A stretch of 35,827 bases of DNA from the NCBI RefSeq assembly GCF_003024925.1, contig NZ_PUED01000006.1, positions 1 to 35,827 of the forward strand. Direction: 5' to 3'. The DNA is from Paramuribaculum intestinale. GTDB lineage: Bacteria; Bacteroidota; Bacteroidia; Bacteroidales; Muribaculaceae. Below are positions 16,995 to 24,901 of this stretch, piece after piece. The notes beneath the pieces were generated by a model, which made no database searches, was not told the origin of the DNA, and saw only the letters and a list, made by a program, of their open reading frames with translations. Numbering within the stretch: position 1 is the first letter of the stretch; every line of letters starts with the position of its first letter. A program made the position numbers and the translations under genes.

Positions 16995-19286
16995 TTATTT
17001 GTCGATGGGGGTGGAGTTGCGTTCGAGCACTGCGGCGTCGAGGCTGGCTATGGTGGCGAGGTTTATGATGTCGCGTACTCCGGCGTTGACGCTGATAAAA
17101 TGCACGGGCTTGTTGAGGCCCATCTGTATCGGGCCTATGGCGTCGCCGAGTCCCATTTCGAGCATCGTGCGGAAAGCGGTGGTGGCGGCACTCAGATTCG
17201 GGAATATGAGGGTGTTCACTTCCTGTCCGTTCAGACGGTTGAACGGGAATATGGTGTCGCGCAGATTGCTGTTGAGGGCATAGTTGAGTCCCATCTCGCC
17301 GTCAATGGCAAGGTCGGGATACATCGTCTGCATCCGCTCCACCGCTTTGCGCACCGTCAGGCACTCCTCTTCGCGGCCCGAACCGAAGTTGCTGTACGAC
17401 ACCATGGCTATCACCGGATCGTGTGAGAAGTATTCCACCGAGTTGCGGGTCAGGCGGGCTATGTCGACAAGGGTGTCTTCGTCAACGGTTTTGTTGACCT
17501 GGGTGTCGGAAATGAAGAATGTGCCGCGTTTGGTGTTGACTATATGGAGTGTGGCGAAGTGGTCGTAGCTCGGACGTATGCCGATCACCTCCTTGGCGAT
17601 CTTGCCTACGGAGTGGGCGGCGGAATATGTGCCGGCAAGGAATGCGTCGGCGTCGCCGGTTTCCACCATCATCATGCCGAAATAGTTGCGGTCATACATC
17701 TTTTCGAGGGCTTCGGCTTCGGTGATGCCTTCGCGCTGGCGCTTGCCGGCAAACAGTTCGGCGTAGCGCTGACGGCGGTCAGCCTCACGGTCGTGACGCA
17801 GGTTGACGATCTCCACGTCTGTCAGGTCAAGCCCGAGGCGTGCAGCGCGCTTCTCGATCATCTCTTCGTTGCCGAGCAGCACGGGGATAAGCACGCCCTC
17901 TTTGTGGGCCATGACGGCGGCCTTGAGCATATTGTCGGTGTTGCCCTCGCCGAATACCACTCGCTTCGGATGGCGTTTGGCTTCGTTGTAAAGGCGGTGG
18001 GTGATCTTGTTGTCATAGCCCATCAGGCGGCGCAGGCGCTCGCAGTATTCCTCCCAGTCGGCTATCGGACGGCGTGCCACGCCGCTCTCCATGGCGCCTC
18101 GTGCCACAGCCGGAGCCACCCTCGTGAGCAGACGCGGATCGAGCGGTTTGGGCAGTATGTAGTCGCGGCCAAATTTCAGGTCGGTCATGTTGTAGGCTGC
18201 ATTGACCACTGTCGGCACAGGCTCTTTGGCCAGCGCTGCAATGGCTCTGACAGCAGCGAGCTTCATTGCTTCATTGATGGTGGTGGCGCCGCTGTCAAGG
18301 GCGCCGCGGAATATGTAGGGGAAGCCGAGCACGTTGTTGATCTGGTTGGGATAGTCGCTGCGGCCTGTGGCGAAGATCAGGTCGGGACGCGAGGCCATGG
18401 CTTTGTCGAAGGAGATCTCCGGATCAGGGTTGGCCAGGGCGAATACGATCGGGCGTTCGGCCATCGACTGTACCATCTCGGTCGTGACCACATCCTTCAC
18501 GGAGAGGCCGAGAAACACGTCGGCTCCCTTCATCGCTTCGGCAAGGGTGCTGACGGGGCGATCTGTGGCAAATTCGGCTTTCTGAGGGTTGAGATCCTTG
18601 CGCTGTGTGGTGATCACGCCTTTGCTGTCACACATCACGATGTTCTCTTTCTTTACGCCGAGCGCTATGTAGAGCTTGGTGCATGATACGGCTGCGGCGC
18701 CGGCGCCGTTCACAACAAGCAGCACATCCTCTATTCGCTTTCCCTGTATCTCGAGCGCGTTGAGCAGGCCGGCAGCCGATATAATGGCGGTGCCGTGCTG
18801 GTCGTCGTGCATCACCGGTATGTCGCACTCCTCTTTGAGCCGCTGCTCGATCTCGAAGCACTCCGGTGCCTTGATGTCTTCAAGATTGATGCCTCCGAAT
18901 GTGGGAGAGATCGCTTTGACTATGTCGATGAAGCGCTTCGGGTCTTTTTCGTCCACCTCTATGTCGAAGCAGTCTATCCCGGCGAATATTTTGAAGAGTA
19001 ATGCTTTGCCTTCCATTACTGGCTTGCCGGCAAGCGGACCTATGTCGCCGAGGCCGAGCACGGCCGTACCGTTTGATATCACTGCCACGAGATTGCCTTT
19101 GTTGGTGTATTCATACACGTCGGCCGGTTTGGCTTCGATCTCTTTGCACGGATATGCCACGCCGGGCGAATAGGCCAGAGCGAGATCATGCTGCGTGCTG
19201 TAGGGTTTGGTGGGGATCACCTCGATTTTTCCCGGTTTGCCCTGACGGTGATATTCAAGGGCCGCTTCTTTTGTTACTGTCGACAT
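16995..19286 (-). CDS. maeB: NADP-dependent malic enzyme with C-terminal phosphotransacetylase-like domain
   Basis: The 763-residue protein has the MaeB layout (E. coli MaeB is about 759 residues). The malic enzyme part (residues 1 to about 420) decarboxylates malate to pyruvate with NADP. It shows the catalytic tyrosine Y39 in [43 protein letters not shown] with metal-binding Asp residues, and [12 protein letters not shown] at the cofactor site. The C-terminal part (about 430-763) resembles phosphate acetyltransferase ([31 protein letters not shown]) and in homologues is regulatory, sensing acetyl-CoA rather than catalysing. It is a single-gene unit with its own promoter and a strong hairpin in its leader. 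Together with fumarase and MutAB it ties malate to pyruvate and succinate/propionate. Confidence 0.95.
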   Translation of the reverse strand: MSTVTKEAALEYHRQGKPGKIEVIPTKPYSTQHDLALAYSPGVAYPCKEIEAKPADVYEYTNKGNLVAVISNGTAVLGLGDIGPLAGKPVMEGKALLFKIFAGIDCFDIEVDEKDPKRFIDIVKAISPTFGGINLEDIKAPECFEIEQRLKEECDIPVMHDDQHGTAIISAAGLLNALEIQGKRIEDVLLVVNGAGAAAVSCTKLYIALGVKKENIVMCDSKGVITTQRKDLNPQKAEFATDRPVSTLAEAMKGADVFLGLSVKDVVTTEMVQSMAERPIVFALANPDPEISFDKAMASRPDLIFATGRSDYPNQINNVLGFPYIFRGALDSGATTINEAMKLAAVRAIAALAKEPVPTVVNAAYNMTDLKFGRDYILPKPLDPRLLTRVAPAVARGAMESGVARRPIADWEEYCERLRRLMGYDNKITHRLYNEAKRHPKRVVFGEGNTDNMLKAAVMAHKEGVLIPVLLGNEEMIEKRAARLGLDLTDVEIVNLRHDREADRRQRYAELFAGKRQREGITEAEALEKMYDRNYFGMMMVETGDADAFLAGTYSAAHSVGKIAKEVIGIRPSYDHFATLHIVNTKRGTFFISDTQVNKTVDEDTLVDIARLTRNSVEYFSHDPVIAMVSYSNFGSGREEECLTVRKAVERMQTMYPDLAIDGEMGLNYALNSNLRDTIFPFNRLNGQEVNTLIFPNLSAATTAFRTMLEMGLGDAIGPIQMGLNKPVHFISVNAGVRDIINLATIASLDAAVLERNSTPIDK

Positions 19287-19336
19287 CTGTGTGCTATGTG
19301 TTTGAAAATGTGAATGTCATTATACCGCTGACGCCG

Positions 19337-19369
19337 CAACCCCGGCTGTGGATCACTGAGCCGGGGTTG
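19337..19369. other. GC-rich hairpin in the maeB leader region
   Basis: Arms caaccccggct (19337-19347) and agccggggttg (19359-19369) pair perfectly over 11 bases with an 11-base loop. It lies between the predicted maeB promoter and the ATG, starting 51 bases upstream of the start codon. No T run follows on the minus strand, so it may act on mRNA stability or translation rather than as a terminator. Confidence 0.6.
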
Positions 19370-19385
19370 GTGGCGGATATTTTTG

Positions 19386-19401
19386 CAAATATACAAAAAT
19401 A
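19386..19401 (-). promoter_or_regulatory. -7 elements for maeB
   Basis: Two adjacent minus-strand boxes fit TAnnTTTG: TATATTTG (19386-19393) and TATTTTTG (19394-19401). Neither has a clear TTTG at -33. Either would give a leader of about 95-110 bases including the GC-rich hairpin. Confidence 0.5.
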
Positions 19402-19500
19402 ACCGTTGGAGTGTATGTTTGGTTGTCGTTTTATTCCTTAAAAAAGTCTATCTGGGAAAATATCCGGGAAAATATGTGATTGTCAATGTGAGCTTACGGC

Positions 19501-20604
19501 TCAGAATCTGACTTTCACAATGGCTGGATTGGTGTCCTCCACTCCGGTCAGCTCGCTCATTGATTCGTCAAGTATCAGGAAGTAAAAGCCGTCGCCGTCG
19601 CTGTATGGTATCGGCATCGTGAGCACCTCCTTGCCGTCATAGTCCATCACGAAGCCTTTGCCGCGGGTGTCGGGATCGACAGTTCTCGAAAACAGCAGTG
19701 TGCCGTCGGTGAGGTCTACGACCTGGAGATACAGCTTGTTCTCATACATATATCCGAGCATCATCTGTTCGGCCGAGGGTATGAATCTCACTCTGATGGT
19801 GTTTCTGCGGTCAGCTTCCCATGCGTCGAGATTGGAGTATTTGCGCGGGTCGGGGATGGCATATTTGCCGGGATCGATCACGGCGTATGGTTTGAAGTTC
19901 TTCTCACCGGAGACGATGCTGTAGAGTGTGTCGTTGAAGTTATACTGGATTAAAGCTATATCTTTTCCGGTTATGATGTCGGCTCCCATGCCGACGGTCG
20001 AGTTGCCCATGTGGGCTACGAGGTAGTAGGCTCCGCTGGGTATGGAGTCGGTAAGGCGCCAGTTGCGGTCGAATATCTTCAGGCTCAACTCTTCCCCATC
20101 CTTTGCGTGTGTAAGTCCGCCCCAGTAGCCGCCGGGCAGGGGGAAGTCGCGTTCTATGCCCAGGGTGTCGATTGTTCCGAGATGATTCCCGTGCAGGTCA
20201 TAGCGAAAAAGTTTGTCGCTGATGAGATCAAACACTTCCCAGCCGTTGCCGTCAACGCTTGGATAGGGTTGTATGGCGCTGTGGTATTCGCCGGGGCCGC
20301 CTCCGCGGCGGTTGAAAGCGCCGAGGCAACGGCCGCTCTTTGTGTCGAAGGTGATAAGCTGACCTTTGTCCGATACGAACAGCCGGTTGCCGACCGTTCC
20401 GGCTATATTGCTGATGCCGAGCATCGTGGAGTCGGTTACTTCGGGGTGGATGAGCATCTCCAGCCGTCCTTCGCCGGTGTCTGCAGCGTCGACCAGCGAT
20501 TCGATGTCGATTACTGTCAGCGGTCTGTCTGATTGATCGCTCCCGCAGGCGCATAATGTCATGGCTATCGCGGCTGTGGCCGAAAGGATGATTTTTGTGT
20601 TCAT
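19501..20604 (-). CDS. 6-bladed beta-propeller lipoprotein
   Basis: The 367-residue protein has a lipoprotein signal with cysteine C20 in LCAC. The rest resembles Bacteroidota 6-bladed beta-propeller lipoproteins (BF3164/DUF5128-like). It has repeated strand patterns with Phe/Tyr-Asp turns (LITFDTKSGRCLGAFNRRG, VFDLISDKLFRYDLHGNHL) and a central GGGPGEYHSAIQP motif typical of this group. Such proteins are common but without a proven biochemical role; they may bind ligands or proteins at the cell surface. It follows the upstream gene by 24 bases and appears to be the last gene of the YtrA-type ABC operon. That would suggest a link to envelope homeostasis, though a separate unit cannot be excluded. 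Confidence 0.8.
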   Translation of the reverse strand: MNTKIILSATAAIAMTLCACGSDQSDRPLTVIDIESLVDAADTGEGRLEMLIHPEVTDSTMLGISNIAGTVGNRLFVSDKGQLITFDTKSGRCLGAFNRRGGGPGEYHSAIQPYPSVDGNGWEVFDLISDKLFRYDLHGNHLGTIDTLGIERDFPLPGGYWGGLTHAKDGEELSLKIFDRNWRLTDSIPSGAYYLVAHMGNSTVGMGADIITGKDIALIQYNFNDTLYSIVSGEKNFKPYAVIDPGKYAIPDPRKYSNLDAWEADRRNTIRVRFIPSAEQMMLGYMYENKLYLQVVDLTDGTLLFSRTVDPDTRGKGFVMDYDGKEVLTMPIPYSDGDGFYFLILDESMSELTGVEDTNPAIVKVRF

Positions 20605-20628
20605 GGAGTTGAATTGTTTTTTTGAAAG

Positions 20629-21459
20629 TTACTTGCTTATGGTGTTGAGTGTGAACGCTCCGGATGTATGAAGCGCGAAGTCCGTACTGTCGTTGACGCT
20701 GCTGAATGAGATCCGGGCTATGCGCAGACTGCCTGTCTCCAGACTGCAGCTTGCATCGGCATCCAGTGTGCTGTGCCAGTCGATGGCTTCGACAGTCGAA
20801 AGTGAGTCGGCCTTAATACTCAGTCGGAGTGTGCGCTCTCCTAAGGCAATGGTGGATATCGACGTGTTTTGGATCTTGATATATGGATACTGGCCGAGGT
20901 CGTCCGGATTAACTGTCGCAAGGCCGAGGCGGCAGTCGTAGAAATGCGTCGTTCCTCTGATCTGCATATGGATGCTGTCGGTCGATGCGTCTTTCAGGAC
21001 TACAGGCACCTCTCTGAGCGTACTTCTGATCTTTGCCGGAGCTGCCGGTGTGATGATGCGGATCGGATAGGAGCACTCGATATGTCGGTAGTAGCCTCTT
21101 CCGGTGGAGCTGTCGCCGTCGTGTCGGCTTATGAGCAGATTGAGTTTGCCGTTGCGTTCGCTGACAGTTATATACGGAGCCAGTCCCGACGGATATTCCA
21201 CCCGGGGCGAGCCGGTGGTGTCGGCTACGATGATCTCGATGCCTGCGGATAGGGAAATGCCCAGATACCGGTCTTCGGGTTGCGTCACTTCTATGTTGTC
21301 GGCCATGGTTATGGCTACGCTCTCTGTGGATTCGTTTGAGATGACGATCGGCGACATGTCTGCTCTGATGCCGTATGATGTTGTGATCGCAATCACGCTG
21401 AGCGTGAGTATGAATCCGCCTATGGCGGTGGCGATCATTATTATGGTGGTCTTTTTCAT
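20629..21459 (-). CDS. Membrane-anchored exported protein, DUF2807-like beta-helix possible
   Basis: The 276-residue protein begins with one membrane anchor or uncleaved signal (residues about 5-30, rich in Ile/Ala). The remainder is exported and rich in beta-forming and Ser/Thr residues, with patterns such as IEIIVADTTGSPRVEYPSG and GKLNLLISRHDG followed by repeated strands ending in Asp/Ser turns. This recalls the DUF2807 (GIN, head domain of auto-transporter adhesin-like) fold, but the match is by impression only. The start ATG overlaps the stop of the GntR regulator by four bases, so the two are translationally coupled. The gene is thus likely part of the regulated response, possibly a periplasmic partner of the ABC transporter. 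Confidence 0.65.
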   Translation of the reverse strand: MKKTTIIMIATAIGGFILTLSVIAITTSYGIRADMSPIVISNESTESVAITMADNIEVTQPEDRYLGISLSAGIEIIVADTTGSPRVEYPSGLAPYITVSERNGKLNLLISRHDGDSSTGRGYYRHIECSYPIRIITPAAPAKIRSTLREVPVVLKDASTDSIHMQIRGTTHFYDCRLGLATVNPDDLGQYPYIKIQNTSISTIALGERTLRLSIKADSLSTVEAIDWHSTLDADASCSLETGSLRIARISFSSVNDSTDFALHTSGAFTLNTISK

Positions 21460-21818
21460 TGCTTTAAGAAATTTTCATATTCTGATGCGAGTTCCATTGT
21501 GGTCCAGCCGAGTGCGCGGATACGTTCGAAAAACCGTGGAAGTTCATCGGCGTAGAATTCGGCGCGTCGCATTCCGCTGACGATTTCGTGGCCGTTGGCG
21601 GCGACAAAGTATCCGCAGCCGCGACGGTTGAATATTATGCCACGTTGCTCAAGCCATTCGTATGATCTGACTGTCGTGTTGGGGTTCACTTCCATTTCGG
21701 CGGCAAGTTCTCTTACTGACGGCACTCTCTGGTCGGCGCTGAAGGTGCCGTCCATTATGCGGTCCATAATGTGGTCGGCTATCTGCAGGTATATCGCTTT
21801 GTTGGTGTCAAACTGCAT
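21456..21818 (-). CDS. GntR-family transcriptional regulator, YtrA type
   Basis: The 120-residue protein has the short architecture of the YtrA subfamily. A winged helix-turn-helix (about residues 10-75) contains YLQIADHIMDRIMDGTF, RVPSVRELAAEMEVNPNTT and the wing GIIFNRRGCGYFV. A small helical dimerisation tail (about 85-120) follows, with no ligand-binding domain. Such regulators usually repress their own ABC transporter operon. Here the regulator is the third gene, 39 bases after the permease. An inverted repeat of the YtrA type at 23532-23555 fills the leader of the operon, which makes autorepression the simplest model. The inducer is unknown; in Bacillus the relative responds to cell-wall antibiotics. 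Confidence 0.92.
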   Translation of the reverse strand: MQFDTNKAIYLQIADHIMDRIMDGTFSADQRVPSVRELAAEMEVNPNTTVRSYEWLEQRGIIFNRRGCGYFVAANGHEIVSGMRRAEFYADELPRFFERIRALGWTTMELASEYENFLKQ

Positions 21819-21857
21819 GTCGGTTTTGATTGGGTTGACAATCTGGGTCTTTCGCGT

Positions 21858-22688
21858 CTATCGCTTGGTGGTGGTCACGTCAAGTTCATGAAGTCTGATG
21901 CATCCCAGCGTCCAGTTGAACAGGATAGCTGCTGTCGCCATCGCGAACATGATCTCTTTGAAATGATCCTTGATCCATAGATGTTCGGGCCATATTTTTC
22001 CGTACATGAGATATTCTCCGGTCATCATGGCGCATATCATATATATGGCTGTCAGCGCCCCGAATACAATAAATGTTTTTAGAAACGAGCTCCGGGTCCA
22101 TATCGTGCTTCCGAGCACAAACAGCGACTGGATGAAGAAGTAGATGTATATGAAGGATGCGACGAATGTGGTGCGGTAGTGCGGTGGGCCGAGTACTGAA
22201 CGCGTGTTTTCATTGTCGATAAATATCGGCCTGAAAATGAATTCGGCATAATAGTCGGGCAGTGTTATGGCTGCGATTCCTACCCTGATTGCGTCGGCGA
22301 GTGCTACAGATAGTAGAAATATCACCGGGAAGGCTATAACGTATATGAGCCAGCGCGATAGAAATGTTTCGGTTATTGGCGTGGGGCGCATAAGCAGTCT
22401 GATGCGGCCCTCTTTGCTTCTGATGTCCTCCATCATCAGTGATGAGCCCAGGCATGACAGTATCAACCCTCCGAAGTAATATAACGCAGTCATGTCGCCG
22501 AGTTTGATATCTTCTCTCTGAGGCCATTCTTCCCAATTGTAGCTGTAGGGGATGTTTATTATGGCTATGCATATCATCACTCCGACTAACAAGGCGGTGC
22601 GGAGCAGTAGTTTGCGCCGGTTTTCGGATATGTAGAGGGCGGTAAGGCTGAGTGTTCTTGCCGCGCTGAATCGGTCGGTGTTTGTCAT
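21858..22688 (-). CDS. ABC transporter permease subunit
   Basis: The 276-residue protein has six predicted membrane helices (about residues 27-46, 67-86, 112-140, 172-196, 208-228 and 246-266). There is a large loop between helices 3 and 4 containing YYAEFIFRPIFIDNEN. It fits the ABC-2 style permeases paired with YtrA-type regulators, although no strong motif is available. Its start codon overlaps the end of the ATPase gene by four bases, so the two are translationally coupled and very probably form one transporter. The cargo cannot be determined; no dedicated substrate-binding protein is encoded nearby, which points to export or membrane-stress relief rather than import. Confidence 0.85.
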   Translation of the reverse strand: MTNTDRFSAARTLSLTALYISENRRKLLLRTALLVGVMICIAIINIPYSYNWEEWPQREDIKLGDMTALYYFGGLILSCLGSSLMMEDIRSKEGRIRLLMRPTPITETFLSRWLIYVIAFPVIFLLSVALADAIRVGIAAITLPDYYAEFIFRPIFIDNENTRSVLGPPHYRTTFVASFIYIYFFIQSLFVLGSTIWTRSSFLKTFIVFGALTAIYMICAMMTGEYLMYGKIWPEHLWIKDHFKEIMFAMATAAILFNWTLGCIRLHELDVTTTKR

Positions 22689-23530
22689 TGCTGTGTGAAT
22701 CTGCTGGTTAGACTTTCTGGATTGTTAAGAGCATACTCAAAAAGGCTCTCGAGGTTGAGTTCGGTCGGATGATCGGGGTTGTCGTTGGGCAGGATTAGAG
22801 CGCTGCCTCCCACGGCCGGCTGGGCAAACAGTGCCTGCTGCATCAGGGCGGGGGAGTCGGAGTTGACAAACCGCAGGCGTTCGGTTATTTCGGCTGTGCT
22901 GCGGTCGAGCAGCACCCGGCTGCGTTCGGTGATGACCACATGGTCGAGTATGCGGTCTATGTCGCGCACCTGATGGGTGGAGATCAGAATTGTGCGGTCG
23001 TCGGTCATCGACGATACGATAAATTTGCGGAATCGGCTTTTGCCCGGTATGTCAAGGCCGTTGGTGGGTTCGTCAAGCAGCAGCAGGGAGGTGTTGCACG
23101 CGAGAGCGAAGCACATGAAGGCTTTTTTCTTCTGGCCCATCGACAGGGATCCGAGGTGCAGATCCGACTCCAGTTCGAATGTGTCGAGGTGGCGGCGCAT
23201 GTCGTCAAGGCTGAAGTTGGGATAAAACCGTGAGTTGAGCCGCAGAAACTCCCTGAGTCTGATGTTCGGTAGCGAGAATTCTTCGGGCACGATGAATATG
23301 TCCGACAGGGTCGAGGGGCGGCGGAAGCGCGTGTCCGTGCCGTTGTAATACACGTGTCCGCTCTGCGGGGTGAGCAGGCCGGCGGCGAGGTAGAGGAGGG
23401 TCGACTTTCCGGCGCCGTTGCGGCCGAGCAGGCCGTAGATGCCTCCGTCGCGGATGTTTGCCGAGAAGTCGTTGAGCACGGGCGGCCGGTGGCGGCCGTA
23501 GCTGAATGTGATGTCTTTTATTTCGAGCAT
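22685..23530 (-). CDS. ABC transporter ATP-binding protein
   Basis: The 281-residue ATPase has Walker A GRNGAGKST (about residues 36-44), the signature LSMGQKKK, Walker B LLLLDEPTNGLD and the switch histidine in STHQVRD. The reading frame extends to 23569. I chose the ATG at 23530 (MLEIKDITFSYG) because the normal ABC N-terminus begins there and the upstream codons lie in the operator and promoter. The C-terminal 80 residues form the extra domain often seen in drug or stress exporters. It is the first gene of the operon, with its ATG one base after the operator. The divergent gene is threonine deaminase. Confidence 0.95.
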   Translation of the reverse strand: MLEIKDITFSYGRHRPPVLNDFSANIRDGGIYGLLGRNGAGKSTLLYLAAGLLTPQSGHVYYNGTDTRFRRPSTLSDIFIVPEEFSLPNIRLREFLRLNSRFYPNFSLDDMRRHLDTFELESDLHLGSLSMGQKKKAFMCFALACNTSLLLLDEPTNGLDIPGKSRFRKFIVSSMTDDRTILISTHQVRDIDRILDHVVITERSRVLLDRSTAEITERLRFVNSDSPALMQQALFAQPAVGGSALILPNDNPDHPTELNLESLFEYALNNPESLTSRFTQQ

Positions 23531-23531
23531 T

Positions 23532-23555
23532 AGTGTAATAGTGAAATAGTACACT
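23532..23555 (-). promoter_or_regulatory. Probable YtrA-type operator (AGTGTA-12-TACACT)
   Basis: Perfect half-sites AGTGTA (23532-23537) and TACACT (23550-23555) flank a 12-base spacer. The arrangement closely resembles the AGTGTA-spacer-TACACT repeat that I recall for Bacillus YtrA (spacer near 13). It fills the space between the -7 element and the ATG of the ATPase gene, so the operator is almost the whole 5' leader and a bound repressor would cover the transcription start. Confidence 0.78.
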
Positions 23556-23556
23556 G

Positions 23557-23586
23557 CAAAGGTATGCATAATTTTTAATTCGCAAA
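23557..23586 (-). promoter_or_regulatory. Promoter of the YtrA-type ABC operon
   Basis: On the minus strand TTTG (23583-23586) and TACCTTTG (23557-23564) are separated by 18 bases. The -7 box matches TAnnTTTG exactly and directly abuts the operator. Confidence 0.7.
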
Positions 23587-23591
23587 AAATA

Positions 23592-23622
23592 TTTCACAAA
23601 AAAAATGTATTTACTAACTTTG
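23592..23622 (+). promoter_or_regulatory. Promoter of ilvA
   Basis: TTTC (23592-23595), a 19-base spacer and TAACTTTG (23615-23622) form a good Bacteroidota promoter, with one mismatch in the -33 box. It lies 31 bases before the ilvA start. The divergent ABC operon promoter is close by. Confidence 0.65.
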
Positions 23623-23653
23623 CGATAGTCAAAAAAAACAACTATTACCAATC

Positions 23654-24856
23654 ATGGAAGAATTAGACATAGCACAGGTGTTCAATGCCGCAGAGGTGCT
23701 TAAAGATGTGGCGCGTCATCCGCGTCTTATAGGTGTTACAAAGATAAATCCCGACGCACAGGTGTATCTCAAGCCTGAAAATCTTCAGCATACCGGAGCA
23801 TTCAAACTCCGTGGCGCTTACTATAAGATCTCGCAGCTTACACCCGAAGAGGCTCAGAAGGGTGTGATAGCCTGCTCGGCGGGCAATCATGCGCAGGGTG
23901 TGGCGCTGTCGGCTACGGCCAACGGTATCAAGAGCATCATCTGTCTGCCGGCGGGTGCGCCGATCTCCAAAGTGGAGGCGACAAAGCGGTTGGGAGCGGA
24001 AGTGGTGATGGTGCCTGGTGTCTACGACGATGCCTATGCTAAGGCGCTGGAACTGCAGAAGGAGCATGGATATACGCTGATACATCCGTTCGATGATCCG
24101 CTCGTGATCGCCGGACAGGGCACTATCGGTCTTGAGATCCTCGAGGAGATGCCCGATGTGGAGGCTGTGATCGTGCCTGTGGGTGGCGGTGGTCTTATCT
24201 CCGGTGTGGCGTTCGCGCTGAAGACTCTCAAGCCTGAGGTGAAAGTCTATGGTGTGCAGGCTGAGGGCGCTCCCTCGATGGCCGATTCGCTCAAGCGCAA
24301 TGAGCGTCTGCATCTCGACAGCGTTTCTACGATAGCCGATGGTATCGCGGTCAAGGAGCCTGGAATCAATACGTTCGAGATGTGCCGCAAGTATGTCGAC
24401 GAGATCGTGACCGTGAGCGACGACGAGATCGCTGCAGCTATTCTCAAGCTTATCGAGGAGCAGAAGCTCGTGGCCGAGGGCGCTGGTGCGGTGTCGGTGG
24501 CGGCTGCTATGTTCGATAAGGTGCCTGTCAAGGGCAAGAAGGTGGTGTGTCTGGTGAGTGGCGGAAATATCGATGTGACTTCGCTCAACCGTGTGATCAC
24601 ACGCGGACTTGTCAAGAGCGGCCGAGACGCTACCATCGCGATCGACCTCTCGGATAAGCCGGGACAGCTGTCGAAGGTGTGCAGCATCATCGGCGATCAT
24701 GGAGCCAATATCCTCTCCGTGCAGCATGAGCGCAATTCAAGCCATACCCAGATCAATGGCTGTACTCTCCGTGTGGAGATGGAAACCCGCAATCTGCAGC
24801 ATATCGCCGATATCAAAAAGGCTTTGCGCGAGAACGGTTTCGACGTGAAACAGTGA
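23654..24856 (+). CDS. ilvA: Threonine ammonia-lyase (threonine deaminase) with ACT domain
   Basis: The 400-residue PLP enzyme converts threonine to 2-oxobutanoate and ammonia, leading to isoleucine or, in fermentation, towards propionate. The PLP lysine is K51 in HTGAFKLRGAYYK. SAGNHAQG (residues 75-82) and PVGGGGL bind the substrate carboxylate and the cofactor phosphate. Residues about 325-400 form one ACT domain (LSDKPGQLSKVCSIIGDHG), which matches the medium-length form rather than the 500-residue biosynthetic IlvA with its two-ACT-like regulatory region. Its role may be biosynthetic or catabolic. It starts the plus-strand run of five genes; the gap to the phosphatase is 45 bases without a terminator. 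Confidence 0.94.
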   Translation: MEELDIAQVFNAAEVLKDVARHPRLIGVTKINPDAQVYLKPENLQHTGAFKLRGAYYKISQLTPEEAQKGVIACSAGNHAQGVALSATANGIKSIICLPAGAPISKVEATKRLGAEVVMVPGVYDDAYAKALELQKEHGYTLIHPFDDPLVIAGQGTIGLEILEEMPDVEAVIVPVGGGGLISGVAFALKTLKPEVKVYGVQAEGAPSMADSLKRNERLHLDSVSTIADGIAVKEPGINTFEMCRKYVDEIVTVSDDEIAAAILKLIEEQKLVAEGAGAVSVAAAMFDKVPVKGKKVVCLVSGGNIDVTSLNRVITRGLVKSGRDATIAIDLSDKPGQLSKVCSIIGDHGANILSVQHERNSSHTQINGCTLRVEMETRNLQHIADIKKALRENGFDVKQ

Positions 24857-24901
24857 TATGCGGGATTGCTTGCCGGTTTTATTAATTGAACAGTTGTTTA
24901 T

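Noticed and set aside
17544-18686. Plus-strand open frame of 380 codons opposite maeB
   Set aside because: Antisense to a well-matched malic enzyme; its His/Val/Gly-rich composition is typical of a shadow frame.
23531-23569. N-terminal extension of the ABC ATPase to 23569
   Set aside because: These codons cover the operator and the -7 box; the conserved ATPase N-terminus begins at 23530.
23663-24727. Minus-strand open frame of 354 codons opposite ilvA
   Set aside because: Antisense to threonine deaminase; very His/Arg/Leu rich with no family resemblance.
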